DNA from: Pseudomonadota bacterium
GTDB lineage: Bacteria; Pseudomonadota; Alphaproteobacteria; Rhizobiales; Beijerinckiaceae
Length of the DNA stretch: 8,132 nucleotides
Reading direction: 5' to 3'
Assembly: GCA_023452965.1 (NCBI GenBank)
Contig: JAEXUU010000765.1
Location: 1-8,132, forward strand
Shown here: in pieces, positions 1 to 5,269 of the stretch
Layout of the letters: every line of letters starts with the position of its first letter
Numbering within the stretch: position 1 is the first letter of the stretch
Translations under genes and position numbers: made by a program
Notes under the pieces: generated by a model
Database searches by the model: none
Told to the model about the DNA's origin: nothing
What the model saw: only the letters and a program-made list of their open reading frames with translations

Positions 1-9
1 TTCGGTGCC

Positions 10-435
10 TCAGGAAAGGGCGGCCTGGCGCGAGCCCGGGAGCGGACCGGAGCGCAGGGCGAGCGCCCCGTCGCCGATCAGCACATGGGCGAAAGCCGTC
101 AGCGCGAGGAACGCCGGATACTCCCAACCGCCATTCGGGGCGGTGAAGAGCCAGCCATTGGGGGCGTGGACGGCGAGCGCGCCGAGCAGGACCGGCAGCA
201 GCGCCAGCGAGACATAGCGGCCATAGAAGCCGGTCAGGATGGCGAGGCCGCCGACGAGCTCTGCGAGGATGATCGGCCAGGCCAGGAAGCCCGGCAGGCC
301 GAGCTGGCCGAGGAAGCCGGCAAAACCCGGAACGGTGAAGACCGCGAGCTTGAGATAGGCGTGGGCGATGAACATCAGGCCGAGCGCAACGCGCAGGCCG
401 AGGGCGCCATAAGGGGCGAGACGGGTGTCGATCAT
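10..435 (-). CDS. DoxX family membrane protein (MhqP-like)
   Basis: This is a 141-residue integral membrane protein of the DoxX family. I see four hydrophobic stretches at about residues 10-32, 48-70, 73-91 and 107-126, with the typical first-helix pattern (LGLRVALGLMFIAHAYLKL) and a conserved-looking Glu59 in 'LAELVGG'. The reading frame is open up to 507, but ATG at 435 is preferred because GGAGAA lies 5 bases before it and the extra 24 residues have no DoxX character. It is divergent from the ring-cleaving dioxygenase at 634. In Bacillus subtilis the DoxX protein MhqP sits in an operon with the dioxygenase MhqO and is induced by quinones and catechols, so a related role in the quinone or electrophile response is inferred from context. 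DoxX proteins in general have poorly defined biochemistry. The family call is firm and the mhq role is moderate. Confidence 0.88.
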   Translation of the reverse strand: MIDTRLAPYGALGLRVALGLMFIAHAYLKLAVFTVPGFAGFLGQLGLPGFLAWPIILAELVGGLAILTGFYGRYVSLALLPVLLGALAVHAPNGWLFTAPNGGWEYPAFLALTAFAHVLIGDGALALRSGPLPGSRQAALS

Positions 436-502
436 GATGGTTCTCCGAAGGTCGAGAGGAAGGGCGGGGTCGTTCTGCGGAGAAAGATGCGCGTCGCTGT
501 TG

Positions 503-550
503 TGCAATTCAAATATCGATTTAGCGATATTGAAATTGCATTATCGCAAT
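503..550. promoter_or_regulatory. Candidate operator in the divergent DoxX/dioxygenase intergenic region
   Basis: An AT-rich block (34 of 48 bases A or T) sits in a GC-rich window. It contains an inverted repeat with 16-base arms (503-518 and 525-540, two mismatches, 6-base centre). The core is ATATCG (513-518) facing CGATAT (525-530), flanked by GCAATT and AATTGC. A second overlapping palindrome, ATTGC-N6-GCAAT, runs 535-550. The pentamer TATCG therefore occurs three times in alternating orientation (514-518, 525-529 reversed, 542-546). It lies 68 bases before the DoxX start and about 84 bases before the dioxygenase start, a good place for one repressor to control both. MhqR of Bacillus is a MarR protein; the binding protein here is unknown and could be MarR, PadR, TetR or HxlR type. 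I could not assign -35/-10 boxes with confidence. Confidence 0.6.
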
Positions 551-633
551 GAACTTGGGCTGGCCTGCACGCTCGCGATCACCATCTTGGCGTCAACGAG
601 GGCGGCGTTCCGCAGCCCGAAAGGACCGCCACC

Positions 634-1566
634 ATGCAGATCAACGGCATCCACCACGTCACCGCCATTGCTGGCCCGGCGCGCCGCAATCTCGATTTCT
701 ACAGCCGTGCCCTCGGCCTGCGCCTGGTCAAGAAGACCGTCAATTTCGACGACCCGACGACATGGCACCTCTATTTTGGCGATGCCGATGGCGCGCCCGG
801 CACGATCCTGCCCTTCTTCCCCTGGGAGCATGTCGCGCCCGGCCGGCTCGGCGTCGGGGAGACACACGAGACGGCATTCCGCATTCCCGCGTCGGCGCTG
901 GACTATTGGACGCAGCGCTTCGTTGGCCTCGGCGTCGTGCATGATGCGCCAGAGACGCGGTTCGGCGAGACGGTGCTCGCCTTTCGCGACCCGGACGGCA
1001 TGCGCCTCGCTATCGTGGCGGTTCCCGGCAGCGAGAGCGAGCCGAGTTGGGACAATGGCGAGATCCCCGGCGCCTTCGCGATCCGCGGCTTCCACGGGGT
1101 CACTCTGCTGCTGGCGGAGACCGGTCCGACCGCTGCCATCCTGTCCGAGGTCTTCGGTTTCGCCGAGGTCGGGCGCGAGAACGGCATCGTCCGGATGCAG
1201 GCAGCCGGCACCGTCCAGGGCGGGGTCGTCGACCTGCGCGAGGGGCGCGGCTCCCTGCCTGCCCGTCTCGGCGGCGGCTCGGTCCACCATGTCGCGTTCC
1301 GCGCCCATGACGATGCCGAGCAGGCGCGGATGGTGAAGCTGCTGTCCGACAGATTCGGCCTGCGCGCCACCGGACAGCGGGACCGCAACTACTTCCGCTC
1401 GGTCTACTTCCGCGAGCCCGGTGGCGTGCTGTTCGAGATCGCGACCGACGCTCCCGGCTTCGCCGCCGACGAGCCGGCCGAGAGCCTCGGCAGCGCGCTC
1501 AAGCTGCCGCCGCAATACGAGAAGCGCCGCGGCGAAATCGAAGCTGCGCTGCCGGCCCTCGTCTGA
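634..1566 (+). CDS. mhqO: Ring-cleaving extradiol dioxygenase, VOC superfamily (MhqO-like)
   Basis: This 310-residue protein has two vicinal-oxygen-chelate halves, at about residues 1-150 and 155-300. The predicted Fe(II) ligands are visible: His8 in 'GIHHVTAI', His219 in 'SVHHVAFRAHD' and Glu268 in 'GVLFEIATD'. The 49-residue His-to-Glu spacing equals that recalled for the hydroquinone dioxygenase PcpA (His11, His227, Glu276). The length is typical of MhqO/PcpA-type enzymes, which open hydroquinone-like or catechol rings using O2 in the cytoplasm. The start ATG has AAGGA at 621-625, 8 bases upstream. The hydrolase gene follows 54 bases later on the same strand, and the DoxX gene is divergent, so this is a likely quinone-detoxification unit controlled from the 503-550 palindrome. 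The exact aromatic substrate cannot be read from the sequence. The family is confident and the symbol is by homology to the Bacillus mhq system. Confidence 0.92.
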   Translation: MQINGIHHVTAIAGPARRNLDFYSRALGLRLVKKTVNFDDPTTWHLYFGDADGAPGTILPFFPWEHVAPGRLGVGETHETAFRIPASALDYWTQRFVGLGVVHDAPETRFGETVLAFRDPDGMRLAIVAVPGSESEPSWDNGEIPGAFAIRGFHGVTLLLAETGPTAAILSEVFGFAEVGRENGIVRMQAAGTVQGGVVDLREGRGSLPARLGGGSVHHVAFRAHDDAEQARMVKLLSDRFGLRATGQRDRNYFRSVYFREPGGVLFEIATDAPGFAADEPAESLGSALKLPPQYEKRRGEIEAALPALV

Positions 1567-1620
1567 GCCGCTTCGGCGCGCTGTTTCGGTGCGCCGCTCG
1601 ATCACAAAAGGAGACGAATC

Positions 1621-2250
1621 ATGGTTGAATCCTCTGCCTTCATCCACCGCTTCGAACCGGCGACCGCGCCGGGCCTGCCGCCGCTGCTGCTGCTCCACGG
1701 CACCGGGGGCGACGAGAATGACCTCTTGCCGCTCGGGCGTGCCGTGCTGCCGGGCGCCGCGCTGCTCTCACCGCGCGGCCAGGTGCTGGAGGGCAGCATG
1801 CCGCGCTTCTTCCGCAGGCTCGCCGAAGGCGTCTTCGATGAGGCGGACCTGACGAAGCGCACACATGAGTTGGCGGATTTCATCGCCGATGCTCGCACGC
1901 GCTACGGGCTGCAGGCCCCGGTCGCGCTCGGCTTCTCGAATGGCGCCAACATCGCCGCCGCGCTGCTCTTGCTACGGCCGGAAGCGCTCGCCGGTGCCGC
2001 GCTGCTGCGAGCGATGGCGCCCTTCGCAAAGCCGCCGGAGGCGCAGCTTTCAGGCAAGCCGGTGCTACTGCTCTCGGGTAGGCTCGATCCGATCATTCCG
2101 GCGGCGAATGCGGCTGGCCTTGCGGCAACGCTCGAGCGGGCGGGGGCTGCGGTTGAGCATCAGGTCCTGCCGACTGGCCATGGCCTGTCCCAGGCGGATG
2201 TGGGCCTGCTTGAGAAGTGGCTTGCGGGGCAGCGGGCGAAGGCCGCGTAG
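1621..2250 (+). CDS. mhqD: Alpha/beta hydrolase, carboxylesterase/phospholipase type (MhqD-like)
   Basis: This is a 209-residue cytosolic alpha/beta hydrolase, the usual length for the MhqD/YpfH-type esterase group. The oxyanion-side motif 'LLLLHGTGGDENDLL' is at residues 22-36 and the nucleophile elbow G-F-S106-N-G at 104-108. The acid is Asp156 in 'SGRLDPIIP' and the general base is His187 in 'PTGHGLS', giving a complete Ser-Asp-His triad. The segment 'MPRFFRRLAEGVFDEADL' (60-77) is characteristic of MhqD-like proteins as I recall them. The start has AGGAG at 1609-1613, 7 bases upstream. It follows the dioxygenase by 54 bases with no clear terminator between, so co-transcription is likely. 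In Bacillus, MhqD belongs to the MhqR regulon and is thought to act on products of quinone or hydroquinone stress; the natural substrate is not well defined. A weak CCCC-N5-GGGG hairpin (2262-2274) follows the stop but lacks a T-run. Confidence 0.9.
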   Translation: MVESSAFIHRFEPATAPGLPPLLLLHGTGGDENDLLPLGRAVLPGAALLSPRGQVLEGSMPRFFRRLAEGVFDEADLTKRTHELADFIADARTRYGLQAPVALGFSNGANIAAALLLLRPEALAGAALLRAMAPFAKPPEAQLSGKPVLLLSGRLDPIIPAANAAGLAATLERAGAAVEHQVLPTGHGLSQADVGLLEKWLAGQRAKAA

Positions 2251-2307
2251 GTATGGCGTCGCCCCGTCTAGGGGTAGGAGAACGCAGTCAGGCCGGCGGG
2301 CAGGCGC

Positions 2308-2445
2308 TCAGGCGCGCTTCGAGAGATAGCACATCAGCCCGAGCCCGCCGAGCATGACCGAGATCATGTAGGGCCCGAACAGGCAGGCGACGAAAACCGC
2401 CGCGATGAAGCCGAGCATGAGGCCGTTGCGCCAGTCCAGGATCAT
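2308..2445 (-). CDS. Small membrane protein, 45 residues, unknown function
   Basis: This short frame begins MILDWRNGLMLGFIAAVF and ends with the basic tail YLSKRA. One strong hydrophobic helix covers about residues 8-27, and a second short hydrophobic, glycine-rich stretch covers 28-41, so one or two membrane passes are likely. The start is unusually well supported: GAGGAGG lies 8 bases before the ATG, among the best ribosome binding sites in the window. Third codon positions are nearly all G or C, as in the neighbouring real genes. A TATGAT box upstream (2475-2480 on the minus strand) could serve as the -10. It converges on the hydrolase gene and appears monocistronic. I do not recognise the family; small proteins of this shape are often annotated as hypothetical in Hyphomicrobiales. 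It is easily missed by length cut-offs. Confidence 0.7.
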   Translation of the reverse strand: MILDWRNGLMLGFIAAVFVACLFGPYMISVMLGGLGLMCYLSKRA

Positions 2446-2474
2446 GATGACAACCTCCTCCTCTGGTGGGTAGC

Positions 2475-2502
2475 ATCATAAAGATAGAGTTGACCCGCTG
2501 AA
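2475..2502 (-). promoter_or_regulatory. Possible promoter of the 45-residue membrane protein
   Basis: On the minus strand TATGAT (2480-2475) matches the -10 consensus TATAAT at five of six bases. A weak -35 candidate, TTCAGC (2502-2497), lies 16 bases upstream. The -10 ends 29 bases before the ATG at 2445, leaving room for a short leader with the GGAGG site. The -35 match is poor, so this is a tentative call. Confidence 0.3.
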
Positions 2503-2503
2503 C

Positions 2504-2522
2504 CGCATTTGAATGAAATGCG
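2504..2522. repeat. Perfect 7-base inverted repeat
   Basis: CGCATTT (2504-2510) and AAATGCG (2516-2522) form a perfect inverted repeat around the centre GAATG. It lies just upstream of the proposed -35 of the small membrane-protein gene and directly after the TAA (2523-2525) of the doubtful 93-residue minus-strand frame. It could be an operator for the former or a weak hairpin ending the latter. There is no T-run, so a classical intrinsic terminator is not supported. Confidence 0.4.
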
Positions 2523-2804
2523 TTAACCGAACATTGCCGGGGCGGGACTTTCCTTAATGGGCTTGCGGTAATCTCGGCAGCTCTGCCGCTTCACTCGCGA
2601 CAACTGGCCGGCGGCCATATTCCGGGCGGAGCGCGGCGATTCTTCCGGCCAGCGCGGCGCTCGATGAGCGGGCGTCGCGCCGGCTTCGAGCGCGACCTGC
2701 GTCGAGGCAGTCCGCTCGGCGGCGCCGATCGAAACAACCGGACCGTCGCGCTTGCTCGCCGGGGAACCCGTATCGGCGGCGGTGATGATGCAGTGCGGTG
2801 TCAT
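2523..2804 (-). CDS. Doubtful 93-residue hypothetical protein
   Basis: The frame runs from ATG at 2804 to TAA at 2523 and would encode a polar, Ala/Arg/Pro/Ser-rich protein with no hydrophobic helix, no recognised domain and a mostly disordered look. For it: about three quarters of its third codon positions are G or C, AGAGG lies about 10 bases before the ATG, and nothing else fills this space. Against it: G/C at third positions is lower than in the clear genes here, the composition is that of random high-GC translation, and its start overlaps the earliest possible start of the plus-strand gene at 2798. If real, it would be divergent from that gene. I treat it as a candidate only. Confidence 0.22.
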   Translation of the reverse strand: MTPHCIITAADTGSPASKRDGPVVSIGAAERTASTQVALEAGATPAHRAPRWPEESPRSARNMAAGQLSRVKRQSCRDYRKPIKESPAPAMFG

Positions 2805-2836
2805 CGCTGGCAGCCTCTGCTGTGCGGCCAGTCAAG

Positions 2837-3133
2837 ATGATTCCCGCGAAGCTGGCAAAGTTAGGGCAGACTCCCCGCAGGTCCTGCAAGGCGCTTGCGG
2901 CTCTCGCGCGCGAGGTTCACCTTCCTGCGATGGTCACGCTTCTCCTTGCCATCTCGATGCTCGCGACCGTCGCGACGGCGTTGTGGCTCGCTTTCGAGGG
3001 CAATGCCGTGATGGCGCTGCCCCTGGCGATCGTCTTCGCCGGCCTGCTCAGGACCATGGTGCGCCGCAGCCGGCGCCTCGGGATCACGCCGGCCGAGATC
3101 GCCAGACGTCCGTCGGAGCCGAAGCGCGACTGA
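2837..3133 (+). CDS. Small two-helix membrane protein, unknown function
   Basis: Starting from ATG 2837, this frame encodes 98 residues with two hydrophobic helices at about residues 32-53 ('MVTLLLAISMLATVATALWL') and 57-75 ('AVMALPLAIVFAGLLRTMV'). A basic cytoplasmic-type tail follows (RRSRRLGITPAEIARRPSEPKRD). Third codon positions in the second half are almost all G or C, which supports real coding. The start is uncertain: GTG at 2798 adds 13 residues, and ATG at 2930 would give 67 residues beginning at the first helix. None has a strong ribosome binding site. Translation through 2837-2929 gives a basic, helix-prone N terminus that could still be genuine. It converges on the BrnA gene. I do not recognise a family; the helix hairpin plus basic tail suggests an inner-membrane protein. 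Confidence 0.55.
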   Translation: MIPAKLAKLGQTPRRSCKALAALAREVHLPAMVTLLLAISMLATVATALWLAFEGNAVMALPLAIVFAGLLRTMVRRSRRLGITPAEIARRPSEPKRD

Positions 3134-3168
3134 TCCTGCAAGCCCGCGAACGAACGCCCGGCGTACTG

Positions 3169-3185
3169 CCGGACGATCTGTCCGG
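3169..3185. terminator. Hairpin between convergent genes
   Basis: CCGGAC (3169-3174) and GTCCGG (3180-3185) form a perfect 6-base stem with a 5-base loop (GATCT), in the 54-base gap between the convergent stop codons at 3133 and 3188. An alternative, mutually exclusive hairpin, CCGGC-GTACT-GCCGG, sits at 3158-3172. No T-run follows on either strand, so this may be a weak bidirectional terminator or simply a stabilising mRNA end. Confidence 0.35.
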
Positions 3186-3187
3186 GC

Positions 3188-3466
3188 TCAGCCGTCGTTC
3201 GAGGAGTTGAGTTCGTCCGGGGTCAGGCCATCGCCGCCGCCGATGCCGGCCGCCTCGCGCAGCACCGCGTTGATTCGGTCCTGCCAGCCCGGACCGCCGC
3301 TCTGGAAATGCTCGAGCACTTCGCGGTCGATCCGGAGGGTCACCATCTCCCGCGCCCCGGGAACCACTGCCCGCTTCGGGGCCGGTGCCTTGGGGGGCGC
3401 CGGCTTGAAGAGGGCTTCCGCGAGCTTGCGAGGATCGCTCGGCCGGCGGGTTCTGTCATGGCTCAT
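3188..3466 (-). CDS. BrnA-family antitoxin, apparently without BrnT
   Basis: This 92-residue protein ends in a BrnA-type ribbon-helix-helix region. The strand 'MVTLRIDREVLEHF' (41-54) is followed by 'GGPGWQDRINAVLREAAG' (57-74), which matches the conserved GxGWQxRIN-AVLR signature of BrnA antitoxins. The N terminus (1-40) is basic and Pro/Ala-rich, including 'FKPAPPKAPAPKR', and is probably flexible. AGAGG lies 7 bases before the ATG. BrnA normally binds and neutralises the ribonuclease toxin BrnT and represses its own brnTA operon, with brnT directly upstream. Here the upstream 130 bases lead to a tRNA gene and the downstream side is a convergent gene, with no BrnT-like frame on either strand. 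It is therefore an orphan: a leftover, an anti-addiction copy, or a stand-alone regulator. The family call is good; the present role is unknown. Confidence 0.8.
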   Translation of the reverse strand: MSHDRTRRPSDPRKLAEALFKPAPPKAPAPKRAVVPGAREMVTLRIDREVLEHFQSGGPGWQDRINAVLREAAGIGGGDGLTPDELNSSNDG

Positions 3467-3598
3467 GGTCGTGCCTCTGGTGAGGATGCGGCAGGCCCGG
3501 CTGGCGGCGCACTGCTCCGCCCGCAGTTGGCTTCGATCACGTGCCCCGGCCGATGCGAGGGCAGGGCGCCCGCAGCCGAGACTGAACAGAATGAAAAA

Positions 3599-3676
3599 TG
3601 GTCGGAGCGAGAGGATTCGAACCTCCGACCCCTTGTCCCCCAGACAAGTGCGCTAACCGGGCTGCGCTACGCTCCG
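3599..3676 (-). tRNA. tRNA-Pro (anticodon GGG), CCA encoded
   Basis: The minus strand folds as a standard cloverleaf of 78 bases including CCA. The acceptor stem is CGGAGCG/CGCTCCG (3676-3670 with 3609-3603), the D-arm is GCGC/GCGC, and the anticodon stem CTTGT/ACAAG encloses the loop CTGGGGG with anticodon GGG. The variable loop is 5 bases and the T-arm GGAGG-TTCGAAT-CCTCT has one G-U pair. The discriminator is A (3602), followed by encoded CCA (3601-3599). Anticodon GGG reads proline CCC/CCU codons. A run of five T follows the CCA directly on the coding strand and may help end transcription. The gene appears monocistronic. Confidence 0.96.
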
Positions 3677-3992
3677 ACGCGTCGGCTTATAGAGGCGCTG
3701 CCGCCGCGATGCAACGCGCCAGATGCGCCGTTCTGCAAATCTTCGGTGGGCAGGCCGATCGGGATGCTCCGTCCCCTCCGCCGGCCATCCGCTTCGGCCG
3801 AAGCCGGAACGCTGCCCTGCGATTGCAGCAAGGCATCGAACATTCCGACGGCTGCCCGTGCATCTGCGGAAAGGCCGGAGATTGACGCAAAGGCGACAAG
3901 GTCTCGGAAAGACTGGTCTGCTATAGCGAATTCGAATGCTCGCATCGGTGCGAGCGCCGGACAGGCACGGCGCCGGAGGTACCCTCTCCAAA
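3677..3992. other. Gene-free stretch between tRNA-Pro and the diguanylate cyclase
   Basis: Besides the tRNA promoter (3686-3714), this 316-base stretch has no convincing gene. A minus-strand frame ending at 3667 looks slightly protein-like but runs through the tRNA promoter and has poor G/C bias at third positions. Near its right end, TGC-TATAGC (3919-3927, plus strand) resembles an extended -10 element and could start the diguanylate cyclase transcript about 60 bases before its ATG; no good -35 accompanies it. GGAGG at 3975-3979 is the only nearby ribosome binding site. Confidence 0.45.
3686..3714 (-). promoter_or_regulatory. Promoter of tRNA-Pro
   Basis: On the minus strand TTGCAT (3714-3709) and TATAAG (3691-3686) are separated by exactly 17 bases. 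The -10 ends 9 bases before the mature tRNA 5' end (3676), as expected for a housekeeping sigma-70-type promoter producing a very short leader. The -10 matches TATAAT at five of six positions, and the -35 shares the TTG core. Confidence 0.55.
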
Positions 3993-5153
3993 ATGGATTC
4001 CAGCACGGCTTTTTTCGCGGCATCGCTGATGATGCTCGCCAATGGTACTGTCCTGGGGTTCATGCATGGCGACCTGCCGGTTTCGTTGCGTCCGGCGTCC
4101 CGGAGCTGGCAGTCGGGCACGCTGCTCGTCGCCTGCGGTTGCGCGCTGTTCGCCATCCAGCCGCTCGTGCCGCTCGCCGTGTCGGTGACGGTCTCCAACG
4201 GCCTGATCCTGCTGGGGCTCACGGCCTATTGCCGGTCCCTCTATTCCTTCTACGAGCGCAAGCCGGGCGTCTGGCTGCCTTTGCCGGCAGTCCTGGGAAC
4301 GTTGGGTGTCTTCTGGTTCTCGGCCATTCAGCCGAACACCGAGATCCGGATCATCATCATTTCCCCGGCCTGGCTGGTGCTCATGGGCAATAGTGCCCTG
4401 ATCCTCAAGCGCGGCGCCGGTCGCGACGACGCGATGAGCCGGCGCATGCTGTTCGCCATCTTCGCCAGCGTATTCCTGTTCACCATCGTGCGTCTGCTGC
4501 ACTATCTGAGCCTGGGAATGGCGACGAACTTCAGCATCGCCGACGACGCCAGCTGGATGAACCTCGCCACGCCCATGCTCGCGGCGATCTTGCCGGTGAT
4601 CGGGACCACCGCCTTCGTGCTGATGTGCTCGGAGCGGATACGCCGGCAATGGGAGCGGGCCGCCTCGACCGATTATCTCACCGACCTGCCGAACCGGCGC
4701 ACGCTTACCGCGGCCGGCACGGAACGCTTCAAGGCGGCGCGCGCCCAGGATGAGAGCTTCGCGATCGCCGTCGTCGATATCGACTCGTTCAAGGCGATCA
4801 ACGACCGCCATGGTCACGATGTCGGCGATGTCGCCCTGAAGCATGTCGGAGCGCGGTTGAAGTCGGCGACACGCGGCGCCGATCTCGTGGCGCGCACCGG
4901 TGGCGAGGAGTTCGTGGTGCTGTTCGACCGGATCGAGCCCGACCAGGTTGAAGCGGCGGCCGAGCGGCTGCGCGCGGCGGTGCGGGCTGATCCTTTCGTC
5001 GCTGGCACCGTTAAGATATCGATCACCGTCTCAGTCGGTGTCGCCATCTGCCGGGGGGAGGATGCCGATTTCAACGCATTGCTCCGGCGCGCGGACGAAG
5101 CGCTCTACGCGGCGAAATCGGCCGGCCGGAACCAAGTCAAGCTGGCAGCCTGA
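3993..5153 (+). CDS. Membrane-anchored diguanylate cyclase (GGDEF domain)
   Basis: This 386-residue protein synthesises cyclic di-GMP from two GTP at the inner membrane. About six or seven hydrophobic segments fill residues 5-212 (for example 43-60, 63-80, 95-112, 119-138, 152-171, 190-211) and form an unrecognised membrane sensor. A short linker leads into a complete GGDEF domain from 'DYLTDLPNRRTL' (227-238). 'VVDIDSFKAINDRHGHDVGD' (260-279) carries the metal and guanine-binding residues. The active site is GGEEF (303-307), and the product-inhibition I-site RxxD (Arg294-Asp297) lies exactly five residues before it. The enzyme should therefore be active and feedback-inhibited. The frame is open from an ATG at 3936, but ATG 3993 is preferred because GGAGG precedes it (spacing 13, rather long) and hydrophobic sequence starts at once. 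No EAL domain is present. What the membrane part senses cannot be told. Confidence 0.93.
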   Translation: MDSSTAFFAASLMMLANGTVLGFMHGDLPVSLRPASRSWQSGTLLVACGCALFAIQPLVPLAVSVTVSNGLILLGLTAYCRSLYSFYERKPGVWLPLPAVLGTLGVFWFSAIQPNTEIRIIIISPAWLVLMGNSALILKRGAGRDDAMSRRMLFAIFASVFLFTIVRLLHYLSLGMATNFSIADDASWMNLATPMLAAILPVIGTTAFVLMCSERIRRQWERAASTDYLTDLPNRRTLTAAGTERFKAARAQDESFAIAVVDIDSFKAINDRHGHDVGDVALKHVGARLKSATRGADLVARTGGEEFVVLFDRIEPDQVEAAAERLRAAVRADPFVAGTVKISITVSVGVAICRGEDADFNALLRRADEALYAAKSAGRNQVKLAA

Positions 5154-5183
5154 GTCGCGCGTGGGACCGACGCCTGTCGCGCC

Positions 5184-5198
5184 TTAACCATTCGTTAA
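5184..5198. promoter_or_regulatory. CtrA-type box TTAA-N7-TTAA
   Basis: TTAA (5184-5187), seven bases CCATTCG, and TTAA (5195-5198) match the half-site spacing bound by CtrA, the cell-cycle response regulator of Alphaproteobacteria (consensus TTAA-N7-TTAAC; here the last base is G). It lies in the 116-base gap between the cyclase stop and the methyltransferase start, 71 bases upstream of that ATG. TTAA is rare in DNA this GC-rich, but such motifs do arise by chance, so the assignment is tentative. Confidence 0.4.
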
Positions 5199-5269
5199 GC
5201 ATTCGATTGCGGCGGCGGCTCCTCGGACGCAAGATTGCGCCTTGAAATCGCAAACGCGAGAGAAACGTC

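Larger units (their letters stand above)
2446..2797. other. Stretch without a convincing gene
   Basis: Apart from the doubtful minus-strand frame, the tentative promoter at 2475-2502 and the inverted repeat at 2504-2522, I see nothing supported here. There is no tRNA, no long repeat and no recognisable protein remnant. Base composition is somewhat less GC-rich near 2470-2530, consistent with a promoter region. Confidence 0.5.

Noticed and set aside
541..1698. Long minus-strand frame (385 codons) opposite the dioxygenase
   Set aside because: It is the antisense shadow of the well-supported mhqO-like gene: Arg/Glu/Gly-rich translation, no motif, and no ribosome binding site.
2262..2274. CCCC-N5-GGGG hairpin after the hydrolase as a terminator
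   Set aside because: The stem is only four bases and no T-run follows, so the support is too weak for a feature.
3599..3676. tRNA-Pro as an integration (attachment) site for a mobile element
   Set aside because: No integrase gene and no repeat of the tRNA 3' end were found in the window, and flanking genes look native in composition.
3667..3945. Possible 92-residue minus-strand protein upstream of the tRNA
   Set aside because: The first half looks helix-like, but about a third of third codon positions are A or T, no ribosome binding site precedes the ATG, and the frame crosses the tRNA promoter and enters the tRNA.
3308..4393. Plus-strand 361-codon frame across BrnA, the tRNA and the cyclase start
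   Set aside because: It runs antisense through the BrnA gene and the tRNA and out of frame into the cyclase, with no domain character.
5154..5182. Direct repeat GTCGCGC (5154-5160 and 5176-5182) after the cyclase
   Set aside because: Two seven-base copies in GC-rich DNA are expected by chance, and no further copies or structure were seen.
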